From: Dendrobium chrysotoxum
Taxonomy: Eukaryota; Streptophyta; Magnoliopsida; Asparagales; Orchidaceae
Assembly (NCBI GenBank): GCA_019925795.1
Contig: CM034312.1
Span: 900,501-964,500 of the forward strand
Direction of reading: 5' to 3'
Length of the DNA stretch: 64,000 nt
The notes beneath the pieces were generated by a model. It saw only the letters and a list, made by a program, of their open reading frames with translations. It had not been told where the DNA came from and made no database searches. A program made the position numbers and the translations under genes. How positions within the stretch are numbered: position 1 is the stretch's first letter; every line of letters begins with the position of its first letter. Of this stretch, positions 11,567 through 24,000 are shown in pieces.

Positions 11567-12494
11567 TTAACAATGTGAATGCATTTGTATAGATTGAGGC
11601 TTATCTGACACAAATCCCATAACTCCTCGCTTGGTCGCCCTCCTCTCGAGTTCTCAAATGAGAATAACCCAGAAGAAATCATCAAATTTTCATGGGTTTA
11701 CGAAGAGAAGAACAGAGTTGTTAGTTGAAATCCTAAGCTAAGGGTGATCTAAATGGACCTAAGGAGCTTGGGGAAGTCCTTACACACTGAATCACAACAT
11801 TTAAAAGACCTCGATTACCTAAGTTTGAGAATGTACCTTATTTGAGCTAGTTAAATGATTTTCAGCTGTAGTACCTTCAGTTGATGAATGAGAGAGAGGA
11901 AGAAGTTTTAATGGCTGAATTGGTAAGAATGATGCTGCTCTATAGTCCTCGACATGGTGAGAAGTGCTTCATCTCCTACTGAACGAGCAAACCACTTTTT
12001 TTGCATGCTCAACCAAAGAGAAAGAAAACAAGGGCTTCCTAGTTTCCTTTAGCCTCCAGTCCAAGAAAGAGAAGAGAAATCGAAAGTTCCCTGACTACCT
12101 CTCGATTTTTGAAACCTTCTTCCCAGCCCGAAACCTCTTTTTAATAATCACAAGAAGAAGCCTGCAACTCTCTCAATTTTTCATGGATGCACTCCTGTTC
12201 CTCTTTGGAAACCTAAGCCAGCAATTGCTCCTCATAGTGAAAAGCTCTCCACTGTCTTCACTTAAGCCCTCCTCAGTTGTTTCTCTTTGGAAAACCAAAA
12301 GGAAAAACAAGAAGATGCTGGTGCGTCTCCCCCTTCCTTGAAAAACCACATGATAGCCAGCCCAAAACCCCAAATGCCTCTCTCGGTTTTTTGGCCTGGA
12401 TGCACGCGAATAGGTTCCCATCTCCTTCCTCATATTGGTTTTGTCCCAGACACATGCCACAACCCTCCTCAACTCTCGGTTTCGCCTTGTAGCT
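11567..12494. other. Non-coding stretch, nothing recognised
   Basis: Short open frames occur on both strands, but none resembles a known protein and their composition is Ser/Lys/Leu rich without domain motifs. It could be old LTR sequence. No splice-delimited exon of the downstream PRAF gene was recognised here. Confidence 0.4.
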
Positions 12495-12785
12495 GGCAAC
12501 AACAACAACAACAACAACATCAAGCCTTTATCCCACTATGTGGGGTCGGCTACATGAATCCTTTTTCTCTATTGTCCTGTTAAAAGTCAAATTCTCATTT
12601 AAATCTAATAAAGAAAGATCATTTCTAATATTTTCTAACCAAGTCCTTTTAGATCTACCTCTACCTTTCTTAACATAAGTCAAATCTAATACCTCTACTT
12701 TCCTAATCGAGTCATCGAAAGGCCGCCGTTTTATGTGAACGATATCCCCCACCCCCAGATACTCTAATCGGCTACGGATCGTTCT
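12495..12785 (-). mobile_element. RTE LINE 3' fragment
   Basis: Read on the minus strand, this is the last ~290 bp of the RTE LINE. The C-terminal peptide HIKRRPFDD...RKVEVLDLTYVKKGRGR is visible, then the conserved 3' end TAGTGGGATAAAGGCTTGATG and a (TTG)n tail that appears on + as AACAACAAC at 12497-12519. It is strongly 5' truncated, as expected from incomplete target-primed reverse transcription. Confidence 0.85.
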
Positions 12786-12964
12786 TTGCATTACACTTGA
12801 TAACTTGGAATTGTTGTTCACTGCAGAGTGTCATGGGAAAGGCTGAAAAGCTTCGGCTACAACAACTGCTTCAATTTCAACCATTAAATGCACTGGCCTG
12901 ATTTGGAAGGGCTTACATGGCCAAAATAAGCTATCTGAAAACTAGAATGAGAAATGGTTGAACT

Positions 12965-13245
12965 GAATAGGCTAATTTGAGCTTGATTTGGGTTTGATTT
13001 GACTTGATTGGATTTGATTAAACTCATTTGAATTCGATTTGACTCAATTTAGTTTAATTATTTAACTCAATTAGACTCGACTAAGTTGATTTGATGTAAT
13101 TTGGCTCAATTCAATTCAAATTAATAAAATGAATGTCAAATCGAACAGGATAATTGATTAAATTGAAATTGCTGATTCTATTCAATCTATTCAAGTTAAG
13201 TCAAGTAAAAAATTAAGTTGAATTTGAATCAAATAGTCAAATTTA
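12965..13245. repeat. Degenerate short tandem repeat, TTTGA/TTGATT type
   Basis: A run of imperfect 10-20 bp units such as TTTGACTTGATTGGATTTGA, with later units partly on the other strand (AATTGAATTCAAAT forms). Low complexity, no coding signal. The RTE LINE that follows is inserted just beyond it. Confidence 0.5.
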
Positions 13246-13275
13246 ATTAAATTAGATAGTCTCAAGTTGAAGTTA

Positions 13276-16175
13276 GTCCATGAAACTAAAATTATGATAG
13301 GAACTTGGAATATAGGTTCATTTACAGAAAAATTAATGGAATTAATAGATATTATGATTCATAGGAAGATAAATATTCTGTGCATTCAGGAAACTAAATG
13401 GGTTGGAGAGAATGCTAAGGAGATTGATAGTTTAGGATTTAAACTTTGGTATTTGGGTCAGAGTCGTACTAGAAATGGTGTAGGCGTGATTTTAAATAAG
13501 AGTCTGAAGGATAATGTTATAAATATTAATAGAATTGGAGATAGAATTATAGCTTTAAAGATTATTGTTGATGCTAAGATTGTTAACATTATAAGTGCTT
13601 ATGCTCCTCAAGCGGGTTTCGATATGGGTTCAAAATTAAAATTTTGGAATGACTTAGAAGAATTAATACAAAAGATAACTCTTGAAGAAAAGTTTTTATT
13701 AGAGGAGATTTAAATGGACATGTTGGTAGAGAGGTAGATGATTTTAAAAGCATTCATGGTGGCCATGAGTTTGAAATAACAAATGAAGGTGGTAAGTTCA
13801 TATTAGATTTTTGTTTAGCTTATGATTTTTTAATTGCTAATACCTTATTTAAGAAAAGGAATGAGCATCTCATTACTTATAAAAATGGATATAGTACAAC
13901 TCAGATTGATTATTTTCTTATAAGGAAATTAGATCGTTTAGATTGCAAAGATTGTAAAGTTATTCCGAGTGAAAATTTATATACCCAACATCGTTTATTA
14001 GTTTTGGACTTGAAGATAATGGGGTAGAAAATAAAAAAATAAAGTAAAATGATATTCTAGGATTAGATGGGGACATTTAAAAAATATTAACAAAAATATT
14101 TTTGAGAGTAAGATTTTATATCTTAAGATTTTGTCTGTACATGAGGATGCTAATGTTATATTGAAAAAAGTGGCTAGTGATATTAAGAATATTGTAAAAG
14201 ATGTGCTTGGAGTTTTAAACGGAAAAATTCCTAATAGTAAAAATAGTTTGTGGTGGAATCCAAATGTGCAAGAAAAGATTAAAAATAAGAAGATTTATTA
14301 TAAAAATTGGTTTAATTGTAAAAATTATGATAATTGGAAAATATATAAAGAGGCACGTAAGGAATCTAAGAAAGCAATATGCGATGCAAAGAGTTTAGCT
14401 TTTAGTGATTTATATAATATATTATATACTAAGGAAGGAGAAATATATATGTATAAGTTAGCCAAACAACGAGATAGGAGTAGTAATGATTTAGTTCAAG
14501 TGAAGTATATTAAGGATGAAGATCAAAAAATACTTTTTTTAGAAGATGATATTCAACAAAGGTGGATGAGATATTTTGTTAAACTTTTTAATGAAGAATG
14601 TGAAAATAAAATTGACTGTAGTGACCTTAGCACCCTAATTGAAAATAAAGATTTGTGTTTTTATCAGCGTATTAGTAAAATCGAAGTTAGAGAGGCTTTA
14701 AAGAAAATGAAGGGTGGAAAAGCTGTTGGACCTGATGATATTCCAATAGAGGTGTGGAAATGCTTAGGAGATAAAGGAATTTTTTGGCTTACAAAACTTT
14801 TTAATACTATTTTGAAGACTAAAAAGATGCCAGATGAGTGGAGAATGAGTGTGTTAATCCCTGTTTTTAAGAATAAAGGTGATGCACAAGATTGTGCGAA
14901 TTATAGAGGAATTAAGTTAATGTGTCATACTTTAAAACTATGGGAACGAGTTATGGAGCATAGGTTGCGGCGTGATACTAATGTTTCTCAAAATCAATTT
15001 GGATTCATGCTGGGTAGGTCTACTATGGAAGCCATACATTTATTAAGAGGTTTGATGGAGAACTATAAGGAGAATAAGGAGGATTTACATATGATATTTA
15101 TTGATTTAGAAAAAGCATATGATAAAGTTCCAAGAGAAGTGCTATTGAGAGTTCTTGAAAAGAAAGGAGTTAATAACGCTTATATTCAAATCATTAAAGA
15201 TATGTATGCAGGAGCTATTACTTGTGTTCAAACACAAGGTGGTTTGACTAAGTATTTCCCTATTTCGGTTGGATTACATCAAGGATCAGCCTTAAGCCCA
15301 TATCATTTTGCTTTAGTCATGGATGTTCTCACTAGACATTTGCAAGAGGATGTACCTTGGTGTATGCTTTTTGCTGATGATATTCTTCTTGTTGATAAGA
15401 CTAAAGAGGGAGTTGAAGGTAAACTAGAATTGTGGAGGTCAAACTTAGAGTCTAAAGGTTTTTGCTTGAGTAGATCTAAAACGGAATATATGAAGTGTAA
15501 TTTTAGTAATCATAGACCTAGTGAGGGGATTGTGACTTTGGGCGATCAAGTCATTTATAAGAGTACACGTTTTAGATATCTTGGATCTATTGTTCAGAGT
15601 GATGGTGAAATAGATGGGGATATTATCAGCATAATCCAAGTTGGATGGTTGAAGTGGAGGAATGCATCGGGCTTATTGTGTGATAGAAAAGTACCCCTCA
15701 AACTTAAGGGAAATTCTATAAGATGGTGGTGAGACCTGCAATGCTTTATGGTGCCGAATGTTGGCCATTAAAAGAGAAGCATAATTCTAAGTTAAGTGTT
15801 GCAGAGATGAGGATGCTCAGGTGGATGAGTGGCTTTACCCTTAGAGATAGGATACAAAATGAGCATATTCGTGAAAAGGTTGGAGTAGCTCCAGTGGAAG
15901 ATAAGATTAGAGAGAGTCGCCTTAGATGGTTTGGTCACATAAAACGGCGGCCTCTCGATGACCCGGTTAGGAAAGTAGAGGTCTTAGATTTGACTTATGT
16001 TAAGAAAGGTAGAGGTAGACCTAAAAAGACTTGGTTAGAAAATATTAGAAATGATATTTCTTTATTAGATTTAAACGAGAATTTGACTTTTAACAGGACA
16101 CAATGGAGAAAAAGGATTCATGTAGCCGACCCCACGTAGTGGGATAAAGGCTTGATGTTGTTGTTGTTGTTGTTG
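13276..16175 (+). mobile_element. RTE-clade LINE, 2.9 kb, flanked by a 19-bp target duplication
   Basis: The flanks are exact copies of TAGTCTCAAGTTGAAGTTA (13257-13275 and 16176-16194). The element begins at the LVHETK region of the ORF, so the leader and start codon seen in longer copies are missing (5' truncation). It ends ...GGGATAAAGGCTTGATG(TTG)n. An intact TSD plus relatively long ORFs make it one of the younger copies in the window. Confidence 0.93.
13279..16139 (+). pseudogene. RTE LINE ORF: apurinic endonuclease plus reverse transcriptase, broken
   Basis: The N-terminal endonuclease is marked by IGTWNIGSF and the catalytic-type ILCIQETKWVGE (13300-13405). Frame breaks occur near 13700 and between 13990 and 14130. 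Then 533 codons are open from about 14131: RT motifs KGGKAVGPDDIPIEVWK near 14712, YRGIKLMCHTLKLWE near 14902, IFIDLEKAYDKVP near 15096, and the catalytic FADDILLVDK near 15370. A frameshift near 15715 separates the C-terminal region (LRWMSGFTLRDR, WFGHIKRRPLDDPVRKVE), which ends at 16139. The encoded enzyme would nick DNA and copy the LINE RNA. This copy lacks the start and cannot make it whole. Confidence 0.9.
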
Positions 16176-16455
16176 TAGTCTCAAGTTGAAGTTATGTTGA
16201 AATTAATTTCTATGAGATCGAGTTGACTTAGATTCAAAATTTGAGTCAACAAAAGGAATTGAAAAGATTGATGTCTCTTGATTTTGAAAATATTATGTTT
16301 GTGAGTAACTTGAATTACCTATACTCGAGCATAAGTGTTTATGTGATGGAAGCTAAGCGTTTAATCTTCTAGGAACTTATTCACATGCACTCTTTTCATT
16401 TTCCTGGTCGAAATGGATGATTGTTGTTTTTATTCAATTTAAAGTCTTCACAACA

Positions 16456-17075
16456 AATAACAACAACAACAACATCAAGCCTTTATCCTATTATGTGGGG
16501 TCGATTACATCAATTTTTTTTCTCCATTGTGTCCTGTTAAGAATCAAATTTTCATTTAAATCTAATAAAGAAAAGTCATTTCCAATATTTTCTAACCAAA
16601 TCTTTTTAGGCCTACCTCTACCTTTTTTAACATAAGCCAAATTTAATACATCTACTTTTCTAACCGGGTCATTAAAAGGCCACTATTTTATGTGACCAAA
16701 CCATCTAAGGTGACTCTTTTAATCTTATCTTTCACTGGAGCTACTCTAACCTTTTCACGTATAGCTCATTTCTTATTCTGTCTCTAAGAGTAAAGCCACT
16801 CATTCACCTGAGCATCCTCATCTCTGCAACACTTAATATTATACTTATCTTTTAATGGCCAACATTCTGCACCATAAAGCATTGCAGGTCTCACCACCAT
16901 CCCATAGAATTTTCCCTTAAGTTTGAGGGGGACTTTTTTATCATACAACAAGCCTGATGCATTCCTTCACTTTAACCATCCAACTTGAATTATACTAATA
17001 ATATCATCATCTATTTCACCATCACTCTGAACAATAGACTCAATATATCTAAAATATGTATTCTTATTAATGTAT
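16456..17075 (-). mobile_element. RTE LINE 3' fragment, about 620 bp
   Basis: On the minus strand it runs from the region after the RT catalytic site to the 3' end. The landmarks are the complement of CTTGATGTTGTTGTTG at 16456-16480 (AACAACAACAACATCAAG on +), and matches to the peptide regions MLRWMSGFTLRDR and MVVRPAMLYGAECWP seen in the longer copies. Homology stops near 17075 (ATTCTTATTAATG). It is 5' truncated and decayed. It lies about 280 bp from the 3' end of the copy at 13276-16175 in opposite orientation. Confidence 0.85.
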
Positions 17076-17984
17076 TCAATTTAATTTTTTTCAGAAAATT
17101 AAATATTTCTTGCTCATTAGCTATGAAGCTATTGTTCATATCATTTTTATTATCACAATTTTGCTGCGGCCAAGGCGAGCCTTAGGGAAACTAAAAGTTG
17201 CACATTCTTTTGTGGTGCATCTACTTCTTATCTTATTCTAATATTTTTAAATGACATAATTGACTAATCTCGCTGCTCTTCATCTAGGTGGCCGTAGTCC
17301 GCATTTGATTCATTTGATGGTGGGTTTGATGGAACAAACAACTTCATTTGCTCTAATTATAAATATCATCATGAACTCGTCATAGTGTTTGATGAAATCC
17401 TTCCAATTTTCATGGCAATCCCTTTTTTTAATGTCTAGTCATCACCTGAAACATTAGGCCAGCTGCTTTGTTTGTACTTCATGAATTTTGTTTTCCAATT
17501 TATTTTTGTTAAGAGTTTTATCTGGTGTTATTTCAATTTAAATCTTAAACACTTTTAGATAATTTCTATCCTAGGCTTCGCATACCTTCAGGACTCTTCA
17601 AAATAATTTTCTTTTTTTGGTGCTATCCGTGTTTTGCTGTTGATGACTATAACAACAATTAGTTTTCCTTCTTACCAAGTTCAATCCATGTTAGTACTGT
17701 ACCCTGTTGATAAGCATTTTGCTTTTTCTGTTTTCTTATTTTACTATACATTCGTTATAGCATGGCCTCTTTGCTTCATCCGATCCCTGTCAATATCCTA
17801 CTAGAAAGAATCTGTCATAAAAACGCATAGAATCTGGCTATGTATACCTGTCAATGCAACCTTCCACAACATCTTGCAAGATTGTTACTTTCCCTACTTT
17901 CCTATGTTTATATCTTAAATAGTTTTTGAAGGGCTTCTTCTTATCTAGTGGTTGTTAATGTTTATTCTTCTACATTCTTTACAG
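17076..17984. other. AT-rich sequence upstream of the first recognised PRAF exon
   Basis: Probably intron, because 17985 follows a pyrimidine-rich tract and an AG acceptor. I looked for the usual preceding PRAF exon (a KKGAQLLKYGRKGKPKF-type peptide) and did not find it here or elsewhere upstream in the window. Confidence 0.5.
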
Positions 17985-18074
17985 GATGAGTCTATGTTAA
18001 TCTGGTTTGCCGGAAGACAAGAGAAAACACTTGTGTTAAGCATTGTTTCTAAAATTATTCCCGGGCAACGTACT
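17985..18074 (+). CDS. PRAF exon A: PH-domain segment
   Basis: Thirty codons beginning DESMLIWFAG and ending SKIIPGQRT, preceded by TTCTTTACAG and followed by GTAAGT. The SVSKIIPGQRT-type ending is diagnostic of the PRAF PH domain, and it joins in phase 0 to exon B 12.4 kb away, whose first residues AIFQRY continue the family sequence exactly. The exon is short and isolated between transposons, so it would be easy to miss. Confidence 0.88.
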
Positions 18075-21000
18075 GTAAGTATCTCCGTTTGTGAAAGTGC
18101 TTTCATTGCTAAATGTGCTTGCTGCATTCAATTACTTCACTTCAAATGTAATGCACTAATGTTGACCTCTGAAAATTTCCAGAGGTGCATCGACCCTTGT
18201 TCGGCCTGTGAACTTGCCTGATTGACCTGCTGTTGTGCTCTAATTGAATTAGTGCAGTCATGTATGGCCTCATATTATCCAAACTAGTGCACAATTTTCC
18301 TTGACTCTCACTGTCCCAATACTCAGCATAGCCTTGGTTGGGCCACCACATTGACCTAATAAAGCCTAGTTCGACATGGTGGTCAAATCCAATAAAATCT
18401 CACCAATTTTGTTAAAATCGGCAAACCATGCTCATCTTGCTTATGATTTCAATTTGATGACCCCTAGCATGTGTCCCACATCAGCATTGTCAAATGTGGT
18501 CGCACAAACGAATCGTCAGTTGCACAAAGGCCCCTTTTGTAGCATTAATATGATGCAAATCATCCATAAAATGAGCCCAATTGACTCTTAATTTTTGTTG
18601 GTCCCTGGTCAACTCTAATCAACCCCTATTAACTCATTTGACTAGTCAACCCTTTTACGATTCTGATCAGCCTCGCTCACACTTAGTCAAGTTTGATGTT
18701 AACTCAATCCATATGTGAACCTCTCTTTGATCCCCTCGTTCGCACCTTGGTTTCATTTAGTCCCTTCCATGGTTTCAATCTCGTAACTGTCAAATGTCCT
18801 AGTAGAGCTTGGAAAAACCACGTGCTTATAAGCACCATTAGTGCGGCATTATAGGGTGTCCTCTTTATGTGTCATGCACTTTACATTCCACGCATCTTAG
18901 ATCATGCAATGTTTTTTTCTAAGATGTGGACGATTCATTTCTTTTGTTGTGCCTTTCTTCTAGCCACAAGTCGTTGGATGCCCACAAATTTGATAAAGTC
19001 ATTGTCTGCACATTCCTTAGTGTTGTTTATGTTGTGGATGATGAGGCCCTAATTCTCCATGACCTTAACATCGACCAAAAACTTGTCGGATGTCCAATGA
19101 CCCCATATAGTGGAGGTGGTGTCTCTCCTACCTGTTATTTACGGGGTGATTGATGTGGCCTCTGAAATGTTTGATGCTTCTCACAGTGCGAAGTGCCATT
19201 CACGACAAGAAAGATTTGGGGCGGCACATTTCTCATTGCCTCTTAACATGGAGTTATAATGAATCATTACTAAAATTTTGGGTGAAATTGGAGACTTAGT
19301 GTGATTGTAACTTCACAAAATTAGGTCAGAATTAAGACAAAATATTGTTGATATTAAAGCGTAGTATTAATGCATTAATATAAGAACCTACCAAAGTTAC
19401 TTAAAGAAATGCACACCAGCTTCTTGAATAAACCTTTGAACCATCAGGACTAGTACAAACTGATGGAACTGCCGATTTAATTGATAGAGAACTAGGAAAT
19501 TTTCTAATCAAGAAAGAACTTTTTAGGAAGGTTCTTAACCAAAGGGGAATTGTTTAGGAATATTTTAATTATAATTGGGAATGAATTATTTAGGGCAAGA
19601 GATCTAATTTGAATTCAAAATCTAAGAGGGAATTATTTAGGAAAGATGAGGAGAAATTAAGGGGGATTAATTAGGAAAGTTTTAATTATACTTGGGCGGG
19701 AATTAATTAGCGAAATAAATCTAATTTGAATTTAAATTTGAGAGGGAATTATTTAGGAAAAGGGGGCTGATTTGAGAGGAAATTATAGGGGCCTATTTAA
19801 GACTAGCAATAGGGTGATTTCAGGATTATGTTTGGAGTTTGCTGAAATTAGAATTTCTTAGATTGTGAGGGCTCTAGCCGCCGGCTAGGGATTTGGGAGA
19901 GCTGGATCTTCCTCTCCAATTGAAAATCCAACTGTATCTTGTTGTTTTCTTTCATATATCTTGCAATAAAAAGAGTTTGGTGTGTTCTTCCTAAATTTTT
20001 TGTGTTGTTCTTTGATTTTGCTGAAATTGCATCAACTTCCTATCAAATTGGTATCAGAGCACGATCTGGGTACCTATGGCGGGAAGAAAGGTAGAAATGT
20101 TGGAAGGGGAAATCGGAAAATTGAAATATGATTTTGTAAAGATTTCAGATTTTGAAAAATAATTTTTAGCCATCCATGAGAAGATCGATGGGAAGTTTGC
20201 CATCATGGAGGAGATGATTAGGAAGCTGCTCGAGTTCCAAACCAAAATGGTGCCGTCGAAGGCGAGGGAAGCCACTGTGCGGCCAAGGAAGTGGGGAAAA
20301 CCCTAATCCGATAAGGAGGGGAAAATAAGGAGGTGGAAATATTGGGGGAAGAAGAGGAGATGCCACATTTGAAGCCACTTCCAAGGAGACTAGGATTTTT
20401 GGTGGAGGTGCAAAGTTTGGAAGGAGAAAAGATGGGGAGAAGATAGAAGCCCCAGACATGGTTCAACCACTCCTATAGCAGTATCGAGGGGTGTTCCAGC
20501 ATCTCAAGGGTTGCCTCCTCCACGGGAATGCGAGCATGCTATCATCTTGAAGGAAGGAGTCTCATTTATCAGTATTCGTCTGTATCGTCATCCCCAAATC
20601 CAAAACGAAGAGATTGAGAGATTAGTCAAGGAGATGCTCGAGGCAGGGATCGTTCGACCCAATGTCAGTCCATTTTTCAGTCCAGTGCCATTAGTCAAGT
20701 GCTTTAGCAGCAGTTTACTTCGTTCCACCTTGAGGAAAAGGTGGGACTTTGGGAGTGGAGTATTGATGGACCAACCAATTTGATTGATAGAGAATTAGGA
20801 AATTTCTTAATCAAGAGAGAACTGTTTAGGAAGGTTCTTAATTAAAGGGGAATTGTTTAGGAATGTTTTAATTACAATTGGGAATGAATTATTTAGGGCG
20901 AGAGATCTAATGTGAATTCAAAATCTAAAAGGGATTATTTAGGGAAGAAGAGGAGGAATTAAAGGGGATTATTTAGGAAAGTTTTAATTATAATTGGGAG

Positions 21001-24000
21001 GGAATTAATCAGGGAAATAAATCTAATTTGAATTCAAATTTGAGAGGGAATTATTTAGGAAAAGGGGGCTGATTTGGGAGGGATTTATGGGAGCCTATTT
21101 AAGGCTAACAATAGGATGATTTCAGGATTATGATTGGAGTTTGCTGAAATTAGAATTTCTTAGGTTGTGAGGGCTCTAGCTGCCGGCTAGGGATTTGGGA
21201 GAGCCGGATCTTTCTTTCCAATTGAAGATCCAACTGTATCTTGTTGTTTTCTTTCATATATCTTGCAATAAAAAGAGTTTGGCGTGTTCTTCCTAAATTT
21301 TTTATGTCGTTCTTTGATTTTGCTGAAATTGCATCCACTTCCTATCACAAACCACCCCGATGAACTTTGTACTTGAACTATAATTCAAATTAACTTGAAT
21401 AGATTGAACTGTAATAATAATTGTAACCTTATATTACTAAACTTGTGGAAACGCAGCCAGCCACAGTCTTGACTATCAGCCTTCTGTCAATCTACTGGAT
21501 TGATCTTGCTAGCTACACCTCTTAGAAATTGGCCTCTTGATAATCCATTCCGTCAAGCCCATACCTTTCTCCTCCAACTGAGGTCAACTCTCCTTCCTTT
21601 TATTCCTTGCCACCTCACAAATCCATGGACTTATTGTTGTCACCTTATCAATCTATGGGTTATCCTAATTGTAATTAATTTTATTTCCTAAATTTTGTAT
21701 ATTTCTTACTAGAGATACTCTTAGACTTATATAAATTCAGCACATATGATGAATGAAACATATAACCAATTCTTTTCCATTTGGTTACAAGAGGTTAACC
21801 TAAAGGTATTGCACATTTTTAGGGGGGCAACTTCATAATTTGAAGAAGTAAAAAACAAAATTTGGTCATAGAAGCTGAAGGCTTCGTTTGGGACGGCTTT
21901 CTTACCGCTTCTTAAAGCAGCTTTTTAATGCAAAAATTAATATTTTTGTGCTAAAAAATTGTTTTAAGAAGCAGTGAGAAAGCCGTCCCAAACAAAGCCA
22001 AAGTTAGATATATGATAATGAAAATTTGTGAATTGATTGGTTAAAAATTATCCCGGAATATTTAAAGATGAAGGGAAAAATCTGATGAGATTCTATTGTG
22101 GGAACAAGTCAACCATCAATATTTCTCATAATTTTGTGCAACATGAGCTTGCTACATACAGAAGTTGAAATGCATTTTATAAGTTGACATGTATTTTATA
22201 AAAGAGAAGCTGGACAATAGTCTAATTTGTGCTCCATTTATTACCACATGTGAATAACTTACGGACATTCTCGCCATATGATTACTAGATGTAATTTTTC
22301 AAAAGTTATCAGGCAAACCTAGAATGTATAACATACCTTCATTTGCCTGAGAGAGTTTTTGGAAGTGCTACCAACCACAACCTTAGCTATTTGTGTCCTG
22401 TCCGGCCCTTGGATTGGTTCTACCAACTACAACTCCTTGATATCTGCCTCTTGATAATTCAACTTGTATGCCATGCCTTCCCCTCCAACTACAACCAACT
22501 CTCCTTTTTTTTTCCTTTCCACCTCATCAATATATGGACTCATTGTTACCACCTCATAAATCCATAGAACATAATTGGAATTAATTATATAGTTGATATT
22601 CAGTTCCTAAATTTTACATATTTCCAACTAGTGATTGACCTAAATTAGTTGAATAGATATACTGTTTCGGAAGAGACACATCCACTCGACAGCACAATCA
22701 ATAAAAAGACAATGAAACAGAATGAAAAGAAAAAAGAGAGGAAATTTACACTCGGTCGTTGCCTCGCTCTCACACACCATGTTTTCTTCCTTTGCTCTGA
22801 TCGCACCCACACCTTGCCGCATTACCCACGTGAGACCGGCTGAATGTCTGCACCCTCTATATGACTCCAATCTGCTCACTCCCGACCCACAACCCGCATG
22901 CGTGACACCTCCGTCTGCATCCAATGCCCGCGGCACCTCGGGTCCCTTCAATTTGACCGCATGATCTCCGTCCAGTCACCCCAGTACATGCGAACGATCG
23001 CGCGACCACCTACACCGGCCCGCCTCTGATCTTGCGCAAACGCCTTCGTCCTCCCTCTTCCGTTCCGACTCCCGATCCAACAACCCAGATCCGACCGCTT
23101 GCTACCTTTATACTCGCGCAACTAGTCCTTCCGCACGTCGAAAGCCAGATCCAACCCCTTTGTCCGACTTTACACACACAAGAGTTGACGACCAAACCAC
23201 AGTGAGAATCCCTGCTTGCTTTGATCCAAAACATAACAAAACTTTTCTATCTCTTGCCTATTATGTGTAAACTGCTTCATGCAGCCGCTCTCTCTTAACT
23301 TAAAACAAAATAACAGGTTGTCGGGTTTTTGATCTATTAGAGTCAAGGAAATAATCTCAACTATCATCTGCTCCGTTCACGAAGAATTTTTCTAATTAGT
23401 CGTTGAATAATTAAGTATAAAATTTTTAGCAATTATAAAGCAGCAAGTATTCGCCGCATTGATTTGAAGACCCTCGTCATTGATCTTTGATCTGGGTGGG
23501 ATAAATTTCTAAATTGAAGATCCTATGCTGTTGTTCTTTAATTCGGGTGGGATGGTTTTAAATTCGAAGACCTCGCGCTATTGATTTTTGATCCGGGCGG
23601 GTAGAGACAACGGTAAGTGCCGCCCCGACCTCCTCGCAAGGGGAGGGGATGCCGGGAGGTTGCCAAATTCCTCGGAAGATTGCAGGAAATTCTCTTTTGG
23701 AGCAATTGGAGAGCAATAATTAATTAGACTAATTAATTAACATGAATTTAAAATTTCTAATTAACTAATCTAATTAATAAATTAAAACCTTAATTTAATT
23801 AATTCATTTAACTAATTAAAATTAAATTAAAATTCAAAATAAATTTAAACTTTAACATAAAATTTTAATCCATTTTATTTTTTTAATAAAATTTAAATAA
23901 TCAATTTAACATAAAATTCAAATAACCAATTTAAAATTCATTTAACCAATTTAAAATTTTTTATTTATTTAAACTAATTAATTAATAATAAAATATAATT

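Larger units (their letters stand above)
19461..21347 (+). mobile_element. Short Ty3/gypsy LTR element, internal-deletion derivative, TSD CAAAC
   Basis: Two LTRs (19461-20045 and 20764-21347) enclose only 718 bp. CAAAC lies on both sides (19456-19460 and 21348-21352). The LTRs start TGATGGA and end CTATCA. An iMet-type primer site follows the first LTR, and a purine-rich GGGAGTGGAG (20751-20760) precedes the second. The interior keeps a gag start and a small piece of pol. It is non-autonomous: it lacks protease, most of RT, RNase H and integrase. Such a unit could have moved only with proteins from a related full element. It lies in the large PRAF intron. Confidence 0.9.

Noticed and set aside
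12173..12583. Several overlapping 70-125 codon frames upstream of an RTE fragment
   Set aside because: No domain, mutually overlapping, and the 3' part runs into the LINE tail.
16430..17087. TATTCAATTTA on both sides of the RTE fragment as a target duplication
   Set aside because: The left copy is separated from the LINE tail by 17 bp, so it is probably chance in AT-rich DNA.
17150..17185. GCGGCCAAGGCGAGCC as a possible trace of the PRAF GRKGKPKF exon
   Set aside because: The frame and flanking residues do not fit the family, and there is no donor site in the right place.
22640..23234. Overlapping frames on both strands in a GC-rich island
   Set aside because: Composition explains the openness; no conserved motif, no splice context.
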